A DNA stretch of 64,000 nucleotides from Methylobacterium sp. DB0501. Lineage in GTDB: Bacteria > Pseudomonadota > Alphaproteobacteria > Rhizobiales > Beijerinckiaceae. The stretch lies in NCBI RefSeq assembly GCF_011043735.1, contig NZ_JAAKGV010000005.1, forward strand, positions 186,001-250,000, written 5' to 3'. The position numbers and the translations under genes were made by a program. Below are positions 41,673 to 50,259 of this stretch, piece after piece. The first letter of the stretch is position 1. Each line of letters begins with the position of its first letter. A model generated the notes under the pieces. That model saw nothing but the letters and a program-made list of their open reading frames with translations, had not been told where the DNA came from and searched no databases.

Positions 41673-42545
41673 ATGCCCTTCACCTACGATTCGCTGATGA
41701 ACCACCGCATCCCCGAGATGCGCCAGCGCCTCACGCCGCGCGACAGCGTGCTCTACGGGCTCTCGGTCGGGTTCGGTCAGGACCCGCTCGACATCCGCCA
41801 GCTCGACTTCGTCGACGCTCACCGGTCGCTCAAGGCGGTGCCGACGATGCCGGTGGTGCTCGCCCATCCGGGCTTCTGGATGGCCGATCCGGCGACCGGC
41901 ATCGATGCGGTCCGGGTCGTCCACGGCGAGCAGCGCATCGCCCTGCACCGGCCGCTCCCGGTCGAGGGCGAGGTGGTCGGCACCACCCGCATCACCGGGC
42001 TCGTCGACAAGGGTGAGGGACGGGGCGCCCTCGTCTACTCGGAGAAGGAGGTGCGGGACGGATCCGGCACGCTGCTCGCGACGACGCGGAGCACCACGTT
42101 CCTGCGCGGCGACGGCGGCTTCGGCGGGCCCTCCGGTCCGGTGGCGGAACCGCACCGCCTGCCCGAGACCCCGCCCGACCACGTGGTCGCAATGCCGACC
42201 CGGCCCGAGCAGGCACTCTATTACCGCCTCAACGGCGACGACAACCCGCTCCACGCCGATCCGGCCGTGGCGGCGCGGGCCGGGTTCCCGCGCCCGATCC
42301 TGCACGGGCTCTGCACGCTCGGCACCGTCGGCCACGCCCTCCTGCGGGTGCTCGGGGATTACGAGCCCGGCCGCTTCCGGGAACTGGGCTTACGCTTCTC
42401 CGCGCCGGTCTATCCGGGCGAGACGATCCGGGTGGAGATCTGGCGGGACGGCTCGTTCCGGGCGCTGGTGCCGGAGCGCGACGTGGTGGTCGTCAATCAC
42501 GGGCGCGCGGTGTTCGCGGCGCCCGAGGACGGAGTGGCGCGATGA
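41673..42545 (+). CDS. MaoC-family hydratase (hydratase 2 type)
   Basis: 290 residues with tandem hot-dog folds like the hydratase domain of peroxisomal multifunctional enzyme 2. The C-terminal half carries YYRLNGDDNPLHADPAVAA (Asp and His of the hydratase 2 motif) and GFPRPILHGLCTLG. It hydrates trans-2-enoyl-CoA to (R)-3-hydroxyacyl-CoA. Its stop overlaps the next crotonase by 4 bases (ATGA). Confidence 0.9.
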   Translation: MPFTYDSLMNHRIPEMRQRLTPRDSVLYGLSVGFGQDPLDIRQLDFVDAHRSLKAVPTMPVVLAHPGFWMADPATGIDAVRVVHGEQRIALHRPLPVEGEVVGTTRITGLVDKGEGRGALVYSEKEVRDGSGTLLATTRSTTFLRGDGGFGGPSGPVAEPHRLPETPPDHVVAMPTRPEQALYYRLNGDDNPLHADPAVAARAGFPRPILHGLCTLGTVGHALLRVLGDYEPGRFRELGLRFSAPVYPGETIRVEIWRDGSFRALVPERDVVVVNHGRAVFAAPEDGVAR

Positions 42546-43327
42546 GCGGGACGAACCCTTCCGACGAGGCCGTGCTGCTGGAGCGCCGCGACGGCGCGGT
42601 CGCGGTCCTGACGCTCAACGAGCCGGGGAAGCGCAACGCGCTGACCCCGGCGATCCGGGTGGCGCTGGCCGAGGCGATCGAGCGCATCGAGCGCGACACC
42701 GCGATCCGGGCGGTGGTCGTCACCGGCGGGACGCAGGTCTTCAGCGCCGGCGGCGACCTGACGGCGATGCAGGCCGACGGGCTCGCCGGCGGGCGCGACC
42801 GGTTCCGGCTGCTCCACGCCATCGTCCGGGCGATCGTGAAGTCGGGCAAGCCCTACATCGCCGCCGTCGAGGGCTGGGCCGCCGGTGCCGGCTTCAGCGT
42901 CGCCCTCCTGTGCGACACGATCGTGGCGGCCGAGGGCGCGCGCTTCGTCGCCTCGTTCCCGAAGGTCGGGCTCGTGGCCGATGCCGGCCTGCTCCACACC
43001 CTGCCGGCCCGGGTCGGCCACGGCCGCGCCCGCCAGATCCTGCTCCGGGCCAGCCCCGTCGGCGCCCGGGACGGCCTCGCTATCGGCCTCGTGGACGAGG
43101 TCGTACCGGATGGGAGCGCCCTCGACCGGGCGCTCGCGCTCGCCCGCGCCTATGACGGGCTGGCGCCGCTCTCGACCGCGCTGACCAAGGAGTGGCTGGC
43201 GCGCGGAATCGACGAGGTCCTCGACTGGGAGCGCAGCGCCCAGGCCGCCCTGTTCCAGACCGCCGACCACCACGAGGGCAAGACCGCCTTCCTCGAGAAG
43301 CGCCGGCCCGCCTTCCAGGGACGCTGA
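42542..43327 (+). CDS. Enoyl-CoA hydratase/isomerase family protein
   Basis: 261 residues. Crotonase-fold landmarks: LTLNEPGKRNALTPAIR, QVFSAGGDLTAMQ, VEGWAAGAGFSVALLCDTIV and FVASFPKVGLVADAGLLHTL. The segment normally carrying the two catalytic glutamates reads SFPKVGLVADAG, so both positions look changed; the protein may be an isomerase or ring-opening member rather than a classical hydratase. Two-base gap to the next gene. Confidence 0.85.
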   Translation: MSGTNPSDEAVLLERRDGAVAVLTLNEPGKRNALTPAIRVALAEAIERIERDTAIRAVVVTGGTQVFSAGGDLTAMQADGLAGGRDRFRLLHAIVRAIVKSGKPYIAAVEGWAAGAGFSVALLCDTIVAAEGARFVASFPKVGLVADAGLLHTLPARVGHGRARQILLRASPVGARDGLAIGLVDEVVPDGSALDRALALARAYDGLAPLSTALTKEWLARGIDEVLDWERSAQAALFQTADHHEGKTAFLEKRRPAFQGR

Positions 43328-43328
43328 C

Positions 43329-44417
43329 ATGACAAACTCCCAAGCCGACGCCCGATCGGACCCCCAGGCGGACGATGCCGGCGCGATGCTGCGCGAGACC
43401 GCCGACCGCCTGCTCGCCGATCGCCTGACCCCGCAGATCCGCGCTCGAGGAGCCGCGGGCGAGTGGCCCGGGGACCTGTGGGCGGCCCTCGACGAGCTCG
43501 GCCTGCCGGCCGCGATCCTGCCGGAGGCGGCCGGCGGGTTCGGGGTGCCGGTCGCCGACGCCCTGTCGCTCCTGACGGTTGCTGGCCGCCACGCCCTGCC
43601 GCTGCCGCTCGCCGACACGATGCTGGCCGGCCTCGCTCTGGCCCGTGCCGGCATCGCGATTCCGCCCGGGCCGCTCGCCGTGGCGCAGGGGTCGGAGGTC
43701 CGGCTCGATGCCGCCGGCCGCGCGACCGGGCAGGCCTGGGGCGTTTCGTTCGGCCGCCACGCCCGGGCGGTCGTCGTCCTTGCCGACGGCCCCGATGGGC
43801 CGGTCCTCGTCGCGCTGCCGCGGGACGCGCTCGCGATCGAGCCCGGCTTAGACATCGCCGGCGATCCGTGCGACGCCGTGCGCGTCGAGGCCGTGCCGGC
43901 GCCGAGCGCCCCGGCGCCGTTCGGTGCGGCCGAGTTGCGGGCGGCGGGCGCCGCCACCCGCGCCCTGATGATGGCGGGCGCGCTCGACGCCGTCAGCGCC
44001 ATGACGGTGGGCTATGCCAACGAGCGCCGGCAGTTCGGCCGCGCCATCGGCCAGTTCCAGGCGGTGCAGCAGAGCCTCGCCGTGCTCGCCGGCCAGGCGG
44101 CCTCGGCGGCGGTGGCCGCCGGCCTCGCGGCGGAGGCGGTGGCGGCATGGGCGGGGGCATCGGGGCCGGGCCTGCTGCCGGCGGTTGCCGCCGCCAAGGT
44201 CCGCACGGGCGAGGCGGCGGGCCAGGGCACGGCCATCGCCCACCAGGTCCACGGTGCGATCGGGTTCACGCAGGAGCACCGGCTCCACCGCTATACGGGC
44301 CGGCTCCGGGCCTGGCGCGACGCGTTCGGACGCGAGGCCGAGTGGGCGCAGGTGCTCGGCCGCCACCTGATCGCCGCCGGCCCGGACGGGCTGTGGCCGG
44401 CGATCACGGCCGCCTGA
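43329..44417 (+). CDS. Acyl-CoA dehydrogenase family protein (beta-like)
   Basis: 362 residues. N-terminal helical domain starts MLRETADRLLADRLTPQIRA; C-terminal part has VGYANERRQFGRAIGQFQAV and HQVHGAIGFTQEHRLHRYTG. It is Ala/Gly-rich and the central beta domain is short. I do not see the catalytic Glu of the medium-chain enzymes near the usual place. Directly followed (11 bases) by a second ACAD of a different type, so the two may form a heteromer as in mycobacterial steroid FadE pairs; that is inference. Confidence 0.82.
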   Translation: MTNSQADARSDPQADDAGAMLRETADRLLADRLTPQIRARGAAGEWPGDLWAALDELGLPAAILPEAAGGFGVPVADALSLLTVAGRHALPLPLADTMLAGLALARAGIAIPPGPLAVAQGSEVRLDAAGRATGQAWGVSFGRHARAVVVLADGPDGPVLVALPRDALAIEPGLDIAGDPCDAVRVEAVPAPSAPAPFGAAELRAAGAATRALMMAGALDAVSAMTVGYANERRQFGRAIGQFQAVQQSLAVLAGQAASAAVAAGLAAEAVAAWAGASGPGLLPAVAAAKVRTGEAAGQGTAIAHQVHGAIGFTQEHRLHRYTGRLRAWRDAFGREAEWAQVLGRHLIAAGPDGLWPAITAA

Positions 44418-44428
44418 GGGTTCTGTCG

Positions 44429-45595
44429 ATGTCCCAATTCACCATGTCTCAATTCGCCTTCCCGCCGCCGCCGCCCTCCCCCGCGGCGGACGCCTTCCGG
44501 GCCGAGATCCGGGACTTCCTGGCGGCCGAGGTCGAGCACCGCCCGGCACTCGACCGGGCTCAGAGCTGGAACGGCCTCGACCCCGCCTTCTCGCGCAAGC
44601 TCGGGGCACGGGGCTGGCTCGGGCTCACCTGGCCGAAACGGTATGGCGGGCAGGAGCGCTCGGGCCTCGAACGCTACGTGCTTCTGGAAGAGCTGCTCGC
44701 GGCCGGCGCGCCGGTCGGGGCGCACTGGATCGCCGAGCGCCAGAGCGGCCCGAGCCTGCTGCGCTACGGCACCGAGGCGCAGAAGGCCGCGATCCTGCCG
44801 CGGATCGCCGCCGGCGAGTGCTTCTTCTGCATCGGCATGAGCGAGCCCGATTCCGGCTCCGATCTCGCCTCGGTCCGCACCAGGGCGGAGCGCGAGGGGG
44901 ACGGCTGGCGGGTCAACGGCACCAAGCTGTGGACCACCAACGCCACCCACTGCCACCTCATGATCCTGTTCTGCCGCACCGGCCCGCTCGACCGCGAGCA
45001 CCGCCACGCCGGCACGAGCCAGTTCCTGGTCGACCTCACGCTGCCGGGCATCACCATCCGGCCGGTGCGCAACCTCGTCGGCGAGCATCATTTCAACGAG
45101 GTGGTATTCGAGGACGTCCGCTTGCCCGGGGACGCGCTCCTCGGGCGCGAGGGCGAGGGCTGGGCCCAGGTCACCGGCGAGCTCGCCTACGAGCGCAGCG
45201 GGCCGGAGCGTTTCCTGTCGTCGTTCCGGCTCCTCGTCGAGCTGGTGCGGGTGCTCCGGCCGGCGGCCGATGCGCGGGCCGAGATCGCGCTCGGACGCCT
45301 CGGGGCCGAGATCATCACGCTCCGGCGCATGTCGCGCTCGGTCGCGGGCCTGCTCCAGGCCGGGGCCGACCCGGCGCTCGAGGCCGCGATGGTCAAGGAT
45401 CTCGGCGCGCTGGTCGAGCAGGCGATCCCCGAGATCGCCCGCGACCTCGTCGCCGACGGGCCGCCGACGCCGCAGGCCCGGGCCTTCGCGGAGGTGCTCG
45501 CCTATACGACGCTGCACGCGCCGTCCTTCTCGCTGCGCGGCGGCACCCGCGAGATCCTGCGCGGCATCATCGCCCGCGGCCTCGGGCTCAGATGA
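44429..45595 (+). CDS. Acyl-CoA dehydrogenase family protein (alpha-like)
   Basis: 388 residues. Landmarks: RGWLGLTWPKRYGGQERSGL, FFCIGMSEPDSGSDLASVRT (FAD/substrate loop), WRVNGTKLWTTNATHCHLMI, and SFSLRGGTREILRGIIARGL at the C terminus. FAD-dependent alpha,beta-dehydrogenation of an acyl-CoA. The ATG at 44429 lies 11 bases after the first ACAD. A proline run follows the second in-frame Met. Confidence 0.87.
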   Translation: MSQFTMSQFAFPPPPPSPAADAFRAEIRDFLAAEVEHRPALDRAQSWNGLDPAFSRKLGARGWLGLTWPKRYGGQERSGLERYVLLEELLAAGAPVGAHWIAERQSGPSLLRYGTEAQKAAILPRIAAGECFFCIGMSEPDSGSDLASVRTRAEREGDGWRVNGTKLWTTNATHCHLMILFCRTGPLDREHRHAGTSQFLVDLTLPGITIRPVRNLVGEHHFNEVVFEDVRLPGDALLGREGEGWAQVTGELAYERSGPERFLSSFRLLVELVRVLRPAADARAEIALGRLGAEIITLRRMSRSVAGLLQAGADPALEAAMVKDLGALVEQAIPEIARDLVADGPPTPQARAFAEVLAYTTLHAPSFSLRGGTREILRGIIARGLGLR

Positions 45596-45608
45596 CCGGA
45601 GAACAACC

Positions 45609-46397
45609 ATGACCGACGCGGTGCTCTACGAGCAGAATGGCGGCATCGTCACCCTGACGCTCAACCGGCCGGAGACGCGCAACCCGATCTCCGAGCGCGA
45701 CGTGGTCGACGGCCTCGTCGCGTCCCTCGGCCGGATCGGCGCCGATCCGACGGTCCGGGTCGCGATCCTGACGGGAGCCGGCAGCGCCTTCTCGTCGGGC
45801 GGCGACCTGCGGGCGATGCAGACCGCCCTGGAGGAGCGCGCCCGGGATCCGAGCGCCACGATCGCCTACTACATGCAGGGAATCCAGCGGATCCCGCTCG
45901 CGTTCGAGGCCCTCGACGTGCCGGTGATCGCCGCCGTCAACGGCCCGGCGATCGGCGCGGGCACGGACCTCGCCTGCATGTGCGACCTGCGCATCGCCGC
46001 CGACACGGCGCGCTTCGCCGAGAGCTTCGTCAAGATCGGCATCATCCCGGGCGACGGCGGCGCCTGGCTCCTGCCGCGGATCGTCGGCTGGTCGAAGGCC
46101 TGCGAGATGGCGCTGACCGGCGATGCGATCTCGGCCGCGGAGGCGCTGGCCTGCGGGCTGGTCTCGCAGGTGGTGCCGGCGGGCGAATTGGCGGCGGCGA
46201 GCCGGCGGCTCGCCGAGCGCATCGCCGTCAACCCGCCCCAGGCGGTGCGGGCGACGAAGCGCCTCCTGCGCGAGGGCCGCTTCTCCAGCCTGCCGACGCT
46301 GCTCCAGCTCTCCGCCACGGCCCAGGCGATCGCCCACACGACGGAGGAGCACCGGGAGGCGCTGGCCCGGGCCCTGGCGCGGCCGTCGAAGGGGTAG
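45609..46397 (+). CDS. Enoyl-CoA hydratase/isomerase family protein
   Basis: 262 residues. TLTLNRPETRNPISERDVVD, SAFSSGGDLRAMQTALEERA, NGPAIGAGTDLACMCDLRIA and ESFVKIGIIPGDGGAWLLPR are typical crotonase blocks; the last has Asp where hydratases often have Glu (IIPGDGG). Final gene of the cluster (13 bases after the ACAD). After it, 46398-46614 holds no gene. Confidence 0.87.
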   Translation: MTDAVLYEQNGGIVTLTLNRPETRNPISERDVVDGLVASLGRIGADPTVRVAILTGAGSAFSSGGDLRAMQTALEERARDPSATIAYYMQGIQRIPLAFEALDVPVIAAVNGPAIGAGTDLACMCDLRIAADTARFAESFVKIGIIPGDGGAWLLPRIVGWSKACEMALTGDAISAAEALACGLVSQVVPAGELAAASRRLAERIAVNPPQAVRATKRLLREGRFSSLPTLLQLSATAQAIAHTTEEHREALARALARPSKG

Positions 46398-46614
46398 GAA
46401 CCAACCTCGAACGGTGCCGTGCGAAGGGCGGCAGGGGGTGAGCGGCAGGCGTCGCCGGATCCGGGCCGTGCAGTCCCCGGCGATGTCCCCGCCGCTTCAT
46501 CCCCCGCATTCTGAAGTTCTTGTGGGAGTTGCATTTTTACAGCAGGCAGGTCGGCCGGCATCGTCTCTAAGCAGGGAGTCCGAACCACTTCACGCCTGAG
46601 GCCGTCGCGCGATC

Positions 46615-47610
46615 ATGACCGGAAGCATCCAGCCCATCCGACGCAAGTCGGCCGCGGCGGTCGCCCTGCTTGCCCTTTCGGGTCCGGCGCCGGTTCAGGC
46701 GCAGCCGGGCGGCACGCCCGGGACGCACCGGGATGGCACGCGTGAGGGCGGCCAGGACAAGGCGGAGAAGTCCGGCAAGGGGAACGGCGAGAAGGATGTC
46801 GATACCGAGCACCTGTTCGGCTTCACGGAAGGCGCCGATGCCGGCGAGAAGGGGGAGCAGGAGGCGGTGGTCGATACCGTCACGCGCATCGGCAAGCGCA
46901 GAGACGGCCCCGGCTCATCGACGTTCCGCGTGCTCGACACCCGGTTCGCCTACCAGTTCAATCCCATCGACAAGCTGAGCGTCGAGCTCAGCGCCTTCGG
47001 CATGCTGCGGCGGCAGCGCAACATCCTGGATCTGGACGACAAGTCCTACGGCACCTTCGACGGCGTCTCCATGGAGGTGAAGTACCAGTTCCTCAAAGGC
47101 TCGAAGGAGCAGCCGCTTGGGCTCGCCCTGGAGGTTCGCCCCCGTTTCACGCGCATCCTGCCGGTGGAGGGCAACGGCGCCGACATCTTCGACATCGAGA
47201 GCCTGCTCCAGCTCGACGTTCAGGTGGTCCCGGACAAGCTCTGGTACGGCAGCAACATCAGCTTCGAGCCCGCCGCCGGTCGCCAGCGGGGTGGCGGTCC
47301 CGGCTACCGCTCCTCGACATTCCTGTGGTCGAACGCGCTCGTGGGGCGGGTCGGGGAGAACACCTATTTCGGTCCGGAAGTCCGCTACCTGCGCGGCTAC
47401 GACGGAACCTTCCTGAACAAGCTGGAGAGCGTCGCGCTCACCGTAGGCCCCGCGCTGCATCACAGGTTCACCGAGAAGATCTGGCTGACCGCCGCCTATG
47501 CGGGGCAGGTCTGGGGCCGCGACGCCGATCCGTCCCTGATCGGCCGCGCCCTCGGGCTGAACCAGTTCGAGCGGCACAACGTCCGGGTCAAGTTCGGCAT
47601 GGAGTTCTGA
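46615..47610 (+). CDS. Exported beta-barrel-like protein, unknown function
   Basis: 331 residues with a signal peptide (AVALLALSGPAPVQAQ), a charged linker (GGQDKAEKSGKGNGEKDVDT) and a body of alternating strands (FRVLDTRFAYQFNPIDKLSV, LALEVRPRFTRILPV, TYFGPEVRYLRGYDGTFLNK, HHRFTEKIWLTAAYAGQVWG) ending in VRVKFGMEF. The C-terminal Phe and strand pattern are typical of outer-membrane beta-barrels. No specific family recognised. It is alone between the catabolic cluster and the phosphatase. Confidence 0.72.
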   Translation: MTGSIQPIRRKSAAAVALLALSGPAPVQAQPGGTPGTHRDGTREGGQDKAEKSGKGNGEKDVDTEHLFGFTEGADAGEKGEQEAVVDTVTRIGKRRDGPGSSTFRVLDTRFAYQFNPIDKLSVELSAFGMLRRQRNILDLDDKSYGTFDGVSMEVKYQFLKGSKEQPLGLALEVRPRFTRILPVEGNGADIFDIESLLQLDVQVVPDKLWYGSNISFEPAAGRQRGGGPGYRSSTFLWSNALVGRVGENTYFGPEVRYLRGYDGTFLNKLESVALTVGPALHHRFTEKIWLTAAYAGQVWGRDADPSLIGRALGLNQFERHNVRVKFGMEF

Positions 47611-47786
47611 CCGACGGTCGCACTCATCGTTCGGCGCCCGCCCAAGTCACGAGGCCGTCGGGCGGAATCTTCGGATGGCCTGTCGCGCGCCTAAGGTCGA
47701 CACCCAATCAGTTCGACCGTGCAAAGGGCCTTTGAGGGTGGTTTCCCGCCTGTCGGCTTGGACGCCTAGGAAGAGTGGATCTCGGA

Positions 47787-48365
47787 ATGAGAGTTTTGTT
47801 CTTGACCCATCCCGAGGTCACGATCGACCCGGCCGTGCCGGTGACCGACTGGGGGCTTTCGGCACGAGGTCGTGAGCGCATGGCGGCCTTCTGCGCACGA
47901 CCCGAGGCAACGAGCATCGGCCGTATCTTCGTCAGCGATGAGCGCAAGGCGCGAGACGGAGCCGATATGCTGCACGCGCGACGTGGGTGTCCTGTCACGA
48001 CCAATTCGCGCCTCGGCGAGAACGACCGCTCGGCCACCGGCTACGTTGCGCCGCCTCGCTTCTGGGAGATTGTGGATCGATTCTTCGCCGAGCCGGAGAC
48101 GAGCGTTTTAGGTTGGGAGCGAGCGGTGGACGCGCAGGAGCGTATCAAGGCAGCGGTGCGGGACTGTATCGCCACCCATGGCGACGGTGCCGGTGACCTG
48201 TGCATCGTTTCGCATGGAGGGGTCGGCACGCTGCTTCTGTGTGACCTGCTGGGCGAGCCCATCTCACGGGACCATGGTCAGCCGATAGCAGGGGGCGGCT
48301 GTTTCTTCGCATTCGACGGCGCGACATGGATGCTGGAGCATGGTTGGCGCGACATCGTGCCATGA
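47787..48365 (+). CDS. Histidine-phosphatase superfamily relative
   Basis: 192 residues from ATG 47787; a GTG four codons earlier is possible. The family layout is present (LTHPEVTIDPAVPVTDWGLS, FVSDERKARDGADML, DLCIVSHGGVGTLLLCDLLG), but the first motif reads LTHPEV where the enzymes have RHGE, so the Arg is missing. The second catalytic His (VSHGGV) remains. Function uncertain: altered phosphatase or non-catalytic protein. Confidence 0.75.
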   Translation: MRVLFLTHPEVTIDPAVPVTDWGLSARGRERMAAFCARPEATSIGRIFVSDERKARDGADMLHARRGCPVTTNSRLGENDRSATGYVAPPRFWEIVDRFFAEPETSVLGWERAVDAQERIKAAVRDCIATHGDGAGDLCIVSHGGVGTLLLCDLLGEPISRDHGQPIAGGGCFFAFDGATWMLEHGWRDIVP

Positions 48366-48515
48366 TCACGTGGCCACAATGGAGAGTGCCAGGGTTCTCA
48401 TTGCATGTCTCGAACGCCGCCGTTCGCACGGTCAAGCTGACCGGGTTTTGACCCTCGATCATTTTCCGACGAGGCAGATACTGGTTCGTCGTAGAAACGC
48501 GGCAAAATCGAAGAT

Positions 48516-48558
48516 CTAGAGCAGCGCTCGATTGCATCGCGATCGGGCGCTGCTCTAG
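48516..48558. repeat. 12-bp inverted repeat element
   Basis: CTAGAGCAGCGC (48516-48527) and GCGCTGCTCTAG (48547-48558) are perfect 12-bp arms around a 19-base loop with ATTGCATCGCGATC. It resembles the intergenic palindromes of Methylobacterium genomes (from memory). The stretch 48366-48722 has no supported gene. Confidence 0.55.
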
Positions 48559-48722
48559 CCAATTCGATCGTCGCCCCGACGGGCATCATCCGAATGCGTC
48601 GCGAACGGACGATGCCCGAGTTTTGGATCGCGCCGCATCCCCGGTAACGTCACGATATTCCAAGCAGATCTTGCACAGGCGGCTGCCGGTTTTGCAATAA
48701 AAATCTGCGGTTACAAGAACCC

Positions 48723-48762
48723 AAGCGGATGAAGCGTCGGCCTGCCGATGCTTCATCCGCTT
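48723..48762 (-). terminator. Terminator-like hairpin at the MFS gene end
   Basis: AAGCGGATGAAGC (48723-48735) pairs perfectly with GCTTCATCCGCTT (48750-48762), and GTCGG/CCGAT extends the stem to about 18 bp with a 4-base loop. The arm overlaps the MFS stop codon. Confidence 0.65.
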
Positions 48763-50116
48763 AGGCCGAGAGCGCCTCGCCCCGCGTCTCGGGCGTGGCC
48801 AGCATCGTGGCGACGCCGACGAGGCTCGTCGCGATGACGTACCAGGCGGGCGCGAGGGGATCGCCGGTGACGCCGATCAGCCAGGTGACGACGAGCTGCG
48901 TCGTGCCGCCGAACACGGTGACGACGAAGGCGTAGGCCACCGACAGGCCGGCGCTGCGCACGCTGCGCGGCAGAAGTTCGGGGATCGCCACCAGGCTCGC
49001 CGCGCCGCTCATCGCGCCGAGCGTCGCGATCAGGGCCGAGACGCCGAGCAGGGTGGCGGGGCCGGGATGCTGCGTCATCACCAAGAAGGCCGGGTAGGCG
49101 GAAAACAGCAGCAGGACCCGCGGCACGATCATCACCAGCCGCCGGCCGTAGGCGTCGGCGAGGCGCCCGGCCAGCAGCGAGAAGACGAGGACGCACACCC
49201 CGACCACCGCCGTCGCGGCGATCGACAGGCTCGCCGGCAGCTTCAGCGTGGTGATCGCGTAGGTGGTCATGTAGTTGCCGACATAGGTCGAGACCGTGCC
49301 GCAGAGCAGGATCGGCACCATCAGCGCCAGCGTGCCGCCGTGGTCGCGCAGCAGCCGGGAGAGCACCGCGCCGGTGGTGGCCTCCGCCTGACCGGCGCAC
49401 TCGCCGGCGGTCTCCGGCATGGCGCGGCGGATGTAGAACCCGACCGGGATGATGAGGAGGCCGATGAGGAACGGGACGCGCCAGCCCCAGTCCTGCATCT
49501 GTTCAGGAGTCAGCGCCAGGGACAGGGCGAGGCCGATGGTGCCGGCTGCGAGGGTCGCGATGCCCTGGCTCGCCAGCTGCCAGCTGGCATAGAGGCCGCG
49601 CTTGACGGGTGGCGCGCTCTCGATGAGGTAGGCCGTCGAGGGGCCGACCTCGCCGCCGAGCGCGAATCCCTGGATCAGGCGCCCGATCACGATCAGGATC
49701 GGGGCGGCGATGCCGATCGTGGCAAAGCCGGGCGTCAGCGCCAGCATCAGCATGCCGACCGCCATCAGGCCGATGGTGAGCATCATGGCGGGCTTGCGCC
49801 CGGCGCGGTCGGCATAGGCGCCGATGAACACGCCGCCGATCGGCCGGGTGACGAAGCCGACCCCGAAGGTCGCCACCGAGGCGAGCAGGCTGAGCCAGGC
49901 GTCGCCGGCCGGGAAGAAGGTGCGGCCGATCGTGACGGCGAAGAAGGCGTAGGTGGTGAAGTCGTAGAATTCGAGGGTGTTGCCGACCACCGCGGCGGCG
50001 ACGCCGCGCCGGCGCGCGGCGTCGTCCGGGGCGGGGAGCGCGGCATGCCGCAGGCCGGCATCGGGCAGCGGCGCGGGTCCGGCCGTGGTCACGGCCGTCT
50101 CGATGGCTGTATTCAT
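48761..50116 (-). CDS. MFS transporter, metabolite:H+ symporter (MHS) type
   Basis: 451 residues with about 12 hydrophobic segments. MHS-family landmarks: AAVVGNTLEFYDFTTYAFFA, VTRPIGGVFIGAYADRAGRK and RLIQGFALGGEVGPSTAYLI (the conserved loop 4-5 motif). Such carriers import dicarboxylates, betaines, shikimate or amino-acid-like compounds with protons. It is downstream of the riboswitch-controlled D-amino-acid dehydrogenase (143-base gap with a strong hairpin), so it may be weakly co-expressed or have its own promoter. Confidence 0.88.
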   Translation of the reverse strand: MNTAIETAVTTAGPAPLPDAGLRHAALPAPDDAARRRGVAAAVVGNTLEFYDFTTYAFFAVTIGRTFFPAGDAWLSLLASVATFGVGFVTRPIGGVFIGAYADRAGRKPAMMLTIGLMAVGMLMLALTPGFATIGIAAPILIVIGRLIQGFALGGEVGPSTAYLIESAPPVKRGLYASWQLASQGIATLAAGTIGLALSLALTPEQMQDWGWRVPFLIGLLIIPVGFYIRRAMPETAGECAGQAEATTGAVLSRLLRDHGGTLALMVPILLCGTVSTYVGNYMTTYAITTLKLPASLSIAATAVVGVCVLVFSLLAGRLADAYGRRLVMIVPRVLLLFSAYPAFLVMTQHPGPATLLGVSALIATLGAMSGAASLVAIPELLPRSVRSAGLSVAYAFVVTVFGGTTQLVVTWLIGVTGDPLAPAWYVIATSLVGVATMLATPETRGEALSA

Positions 50117-50187
50117 GGCGTTCCTCCGGCCGCGTCGCGGCTCTATATTTTGTAAATCAGGTCTTTATTTCCCGATGTTGTCTCGAT

Positions 50188-50220
50188 CCGCGGCACGGCC
50201 CGCGATGGGCCGTGCCGCGG
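50188..50220 (-). terminator. Strong hairpin between the dehydrogenase and MFS genes
   Basis: CCGCGGCACGGCCC (50188-50201) and GGGCCGTGCCGCGG (50207-50220) are a perfect 14-bp stem with a 5-base loop, 40 bases after the dehydrogenase stop. There is no T run, so it may attenuate rather than end transcription. Confidence 0.6.
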
Positions 50221-50259
50221 CCGTCTCGCGACGGAGCGGCCCGCGCCGGGCGCGCGGGA

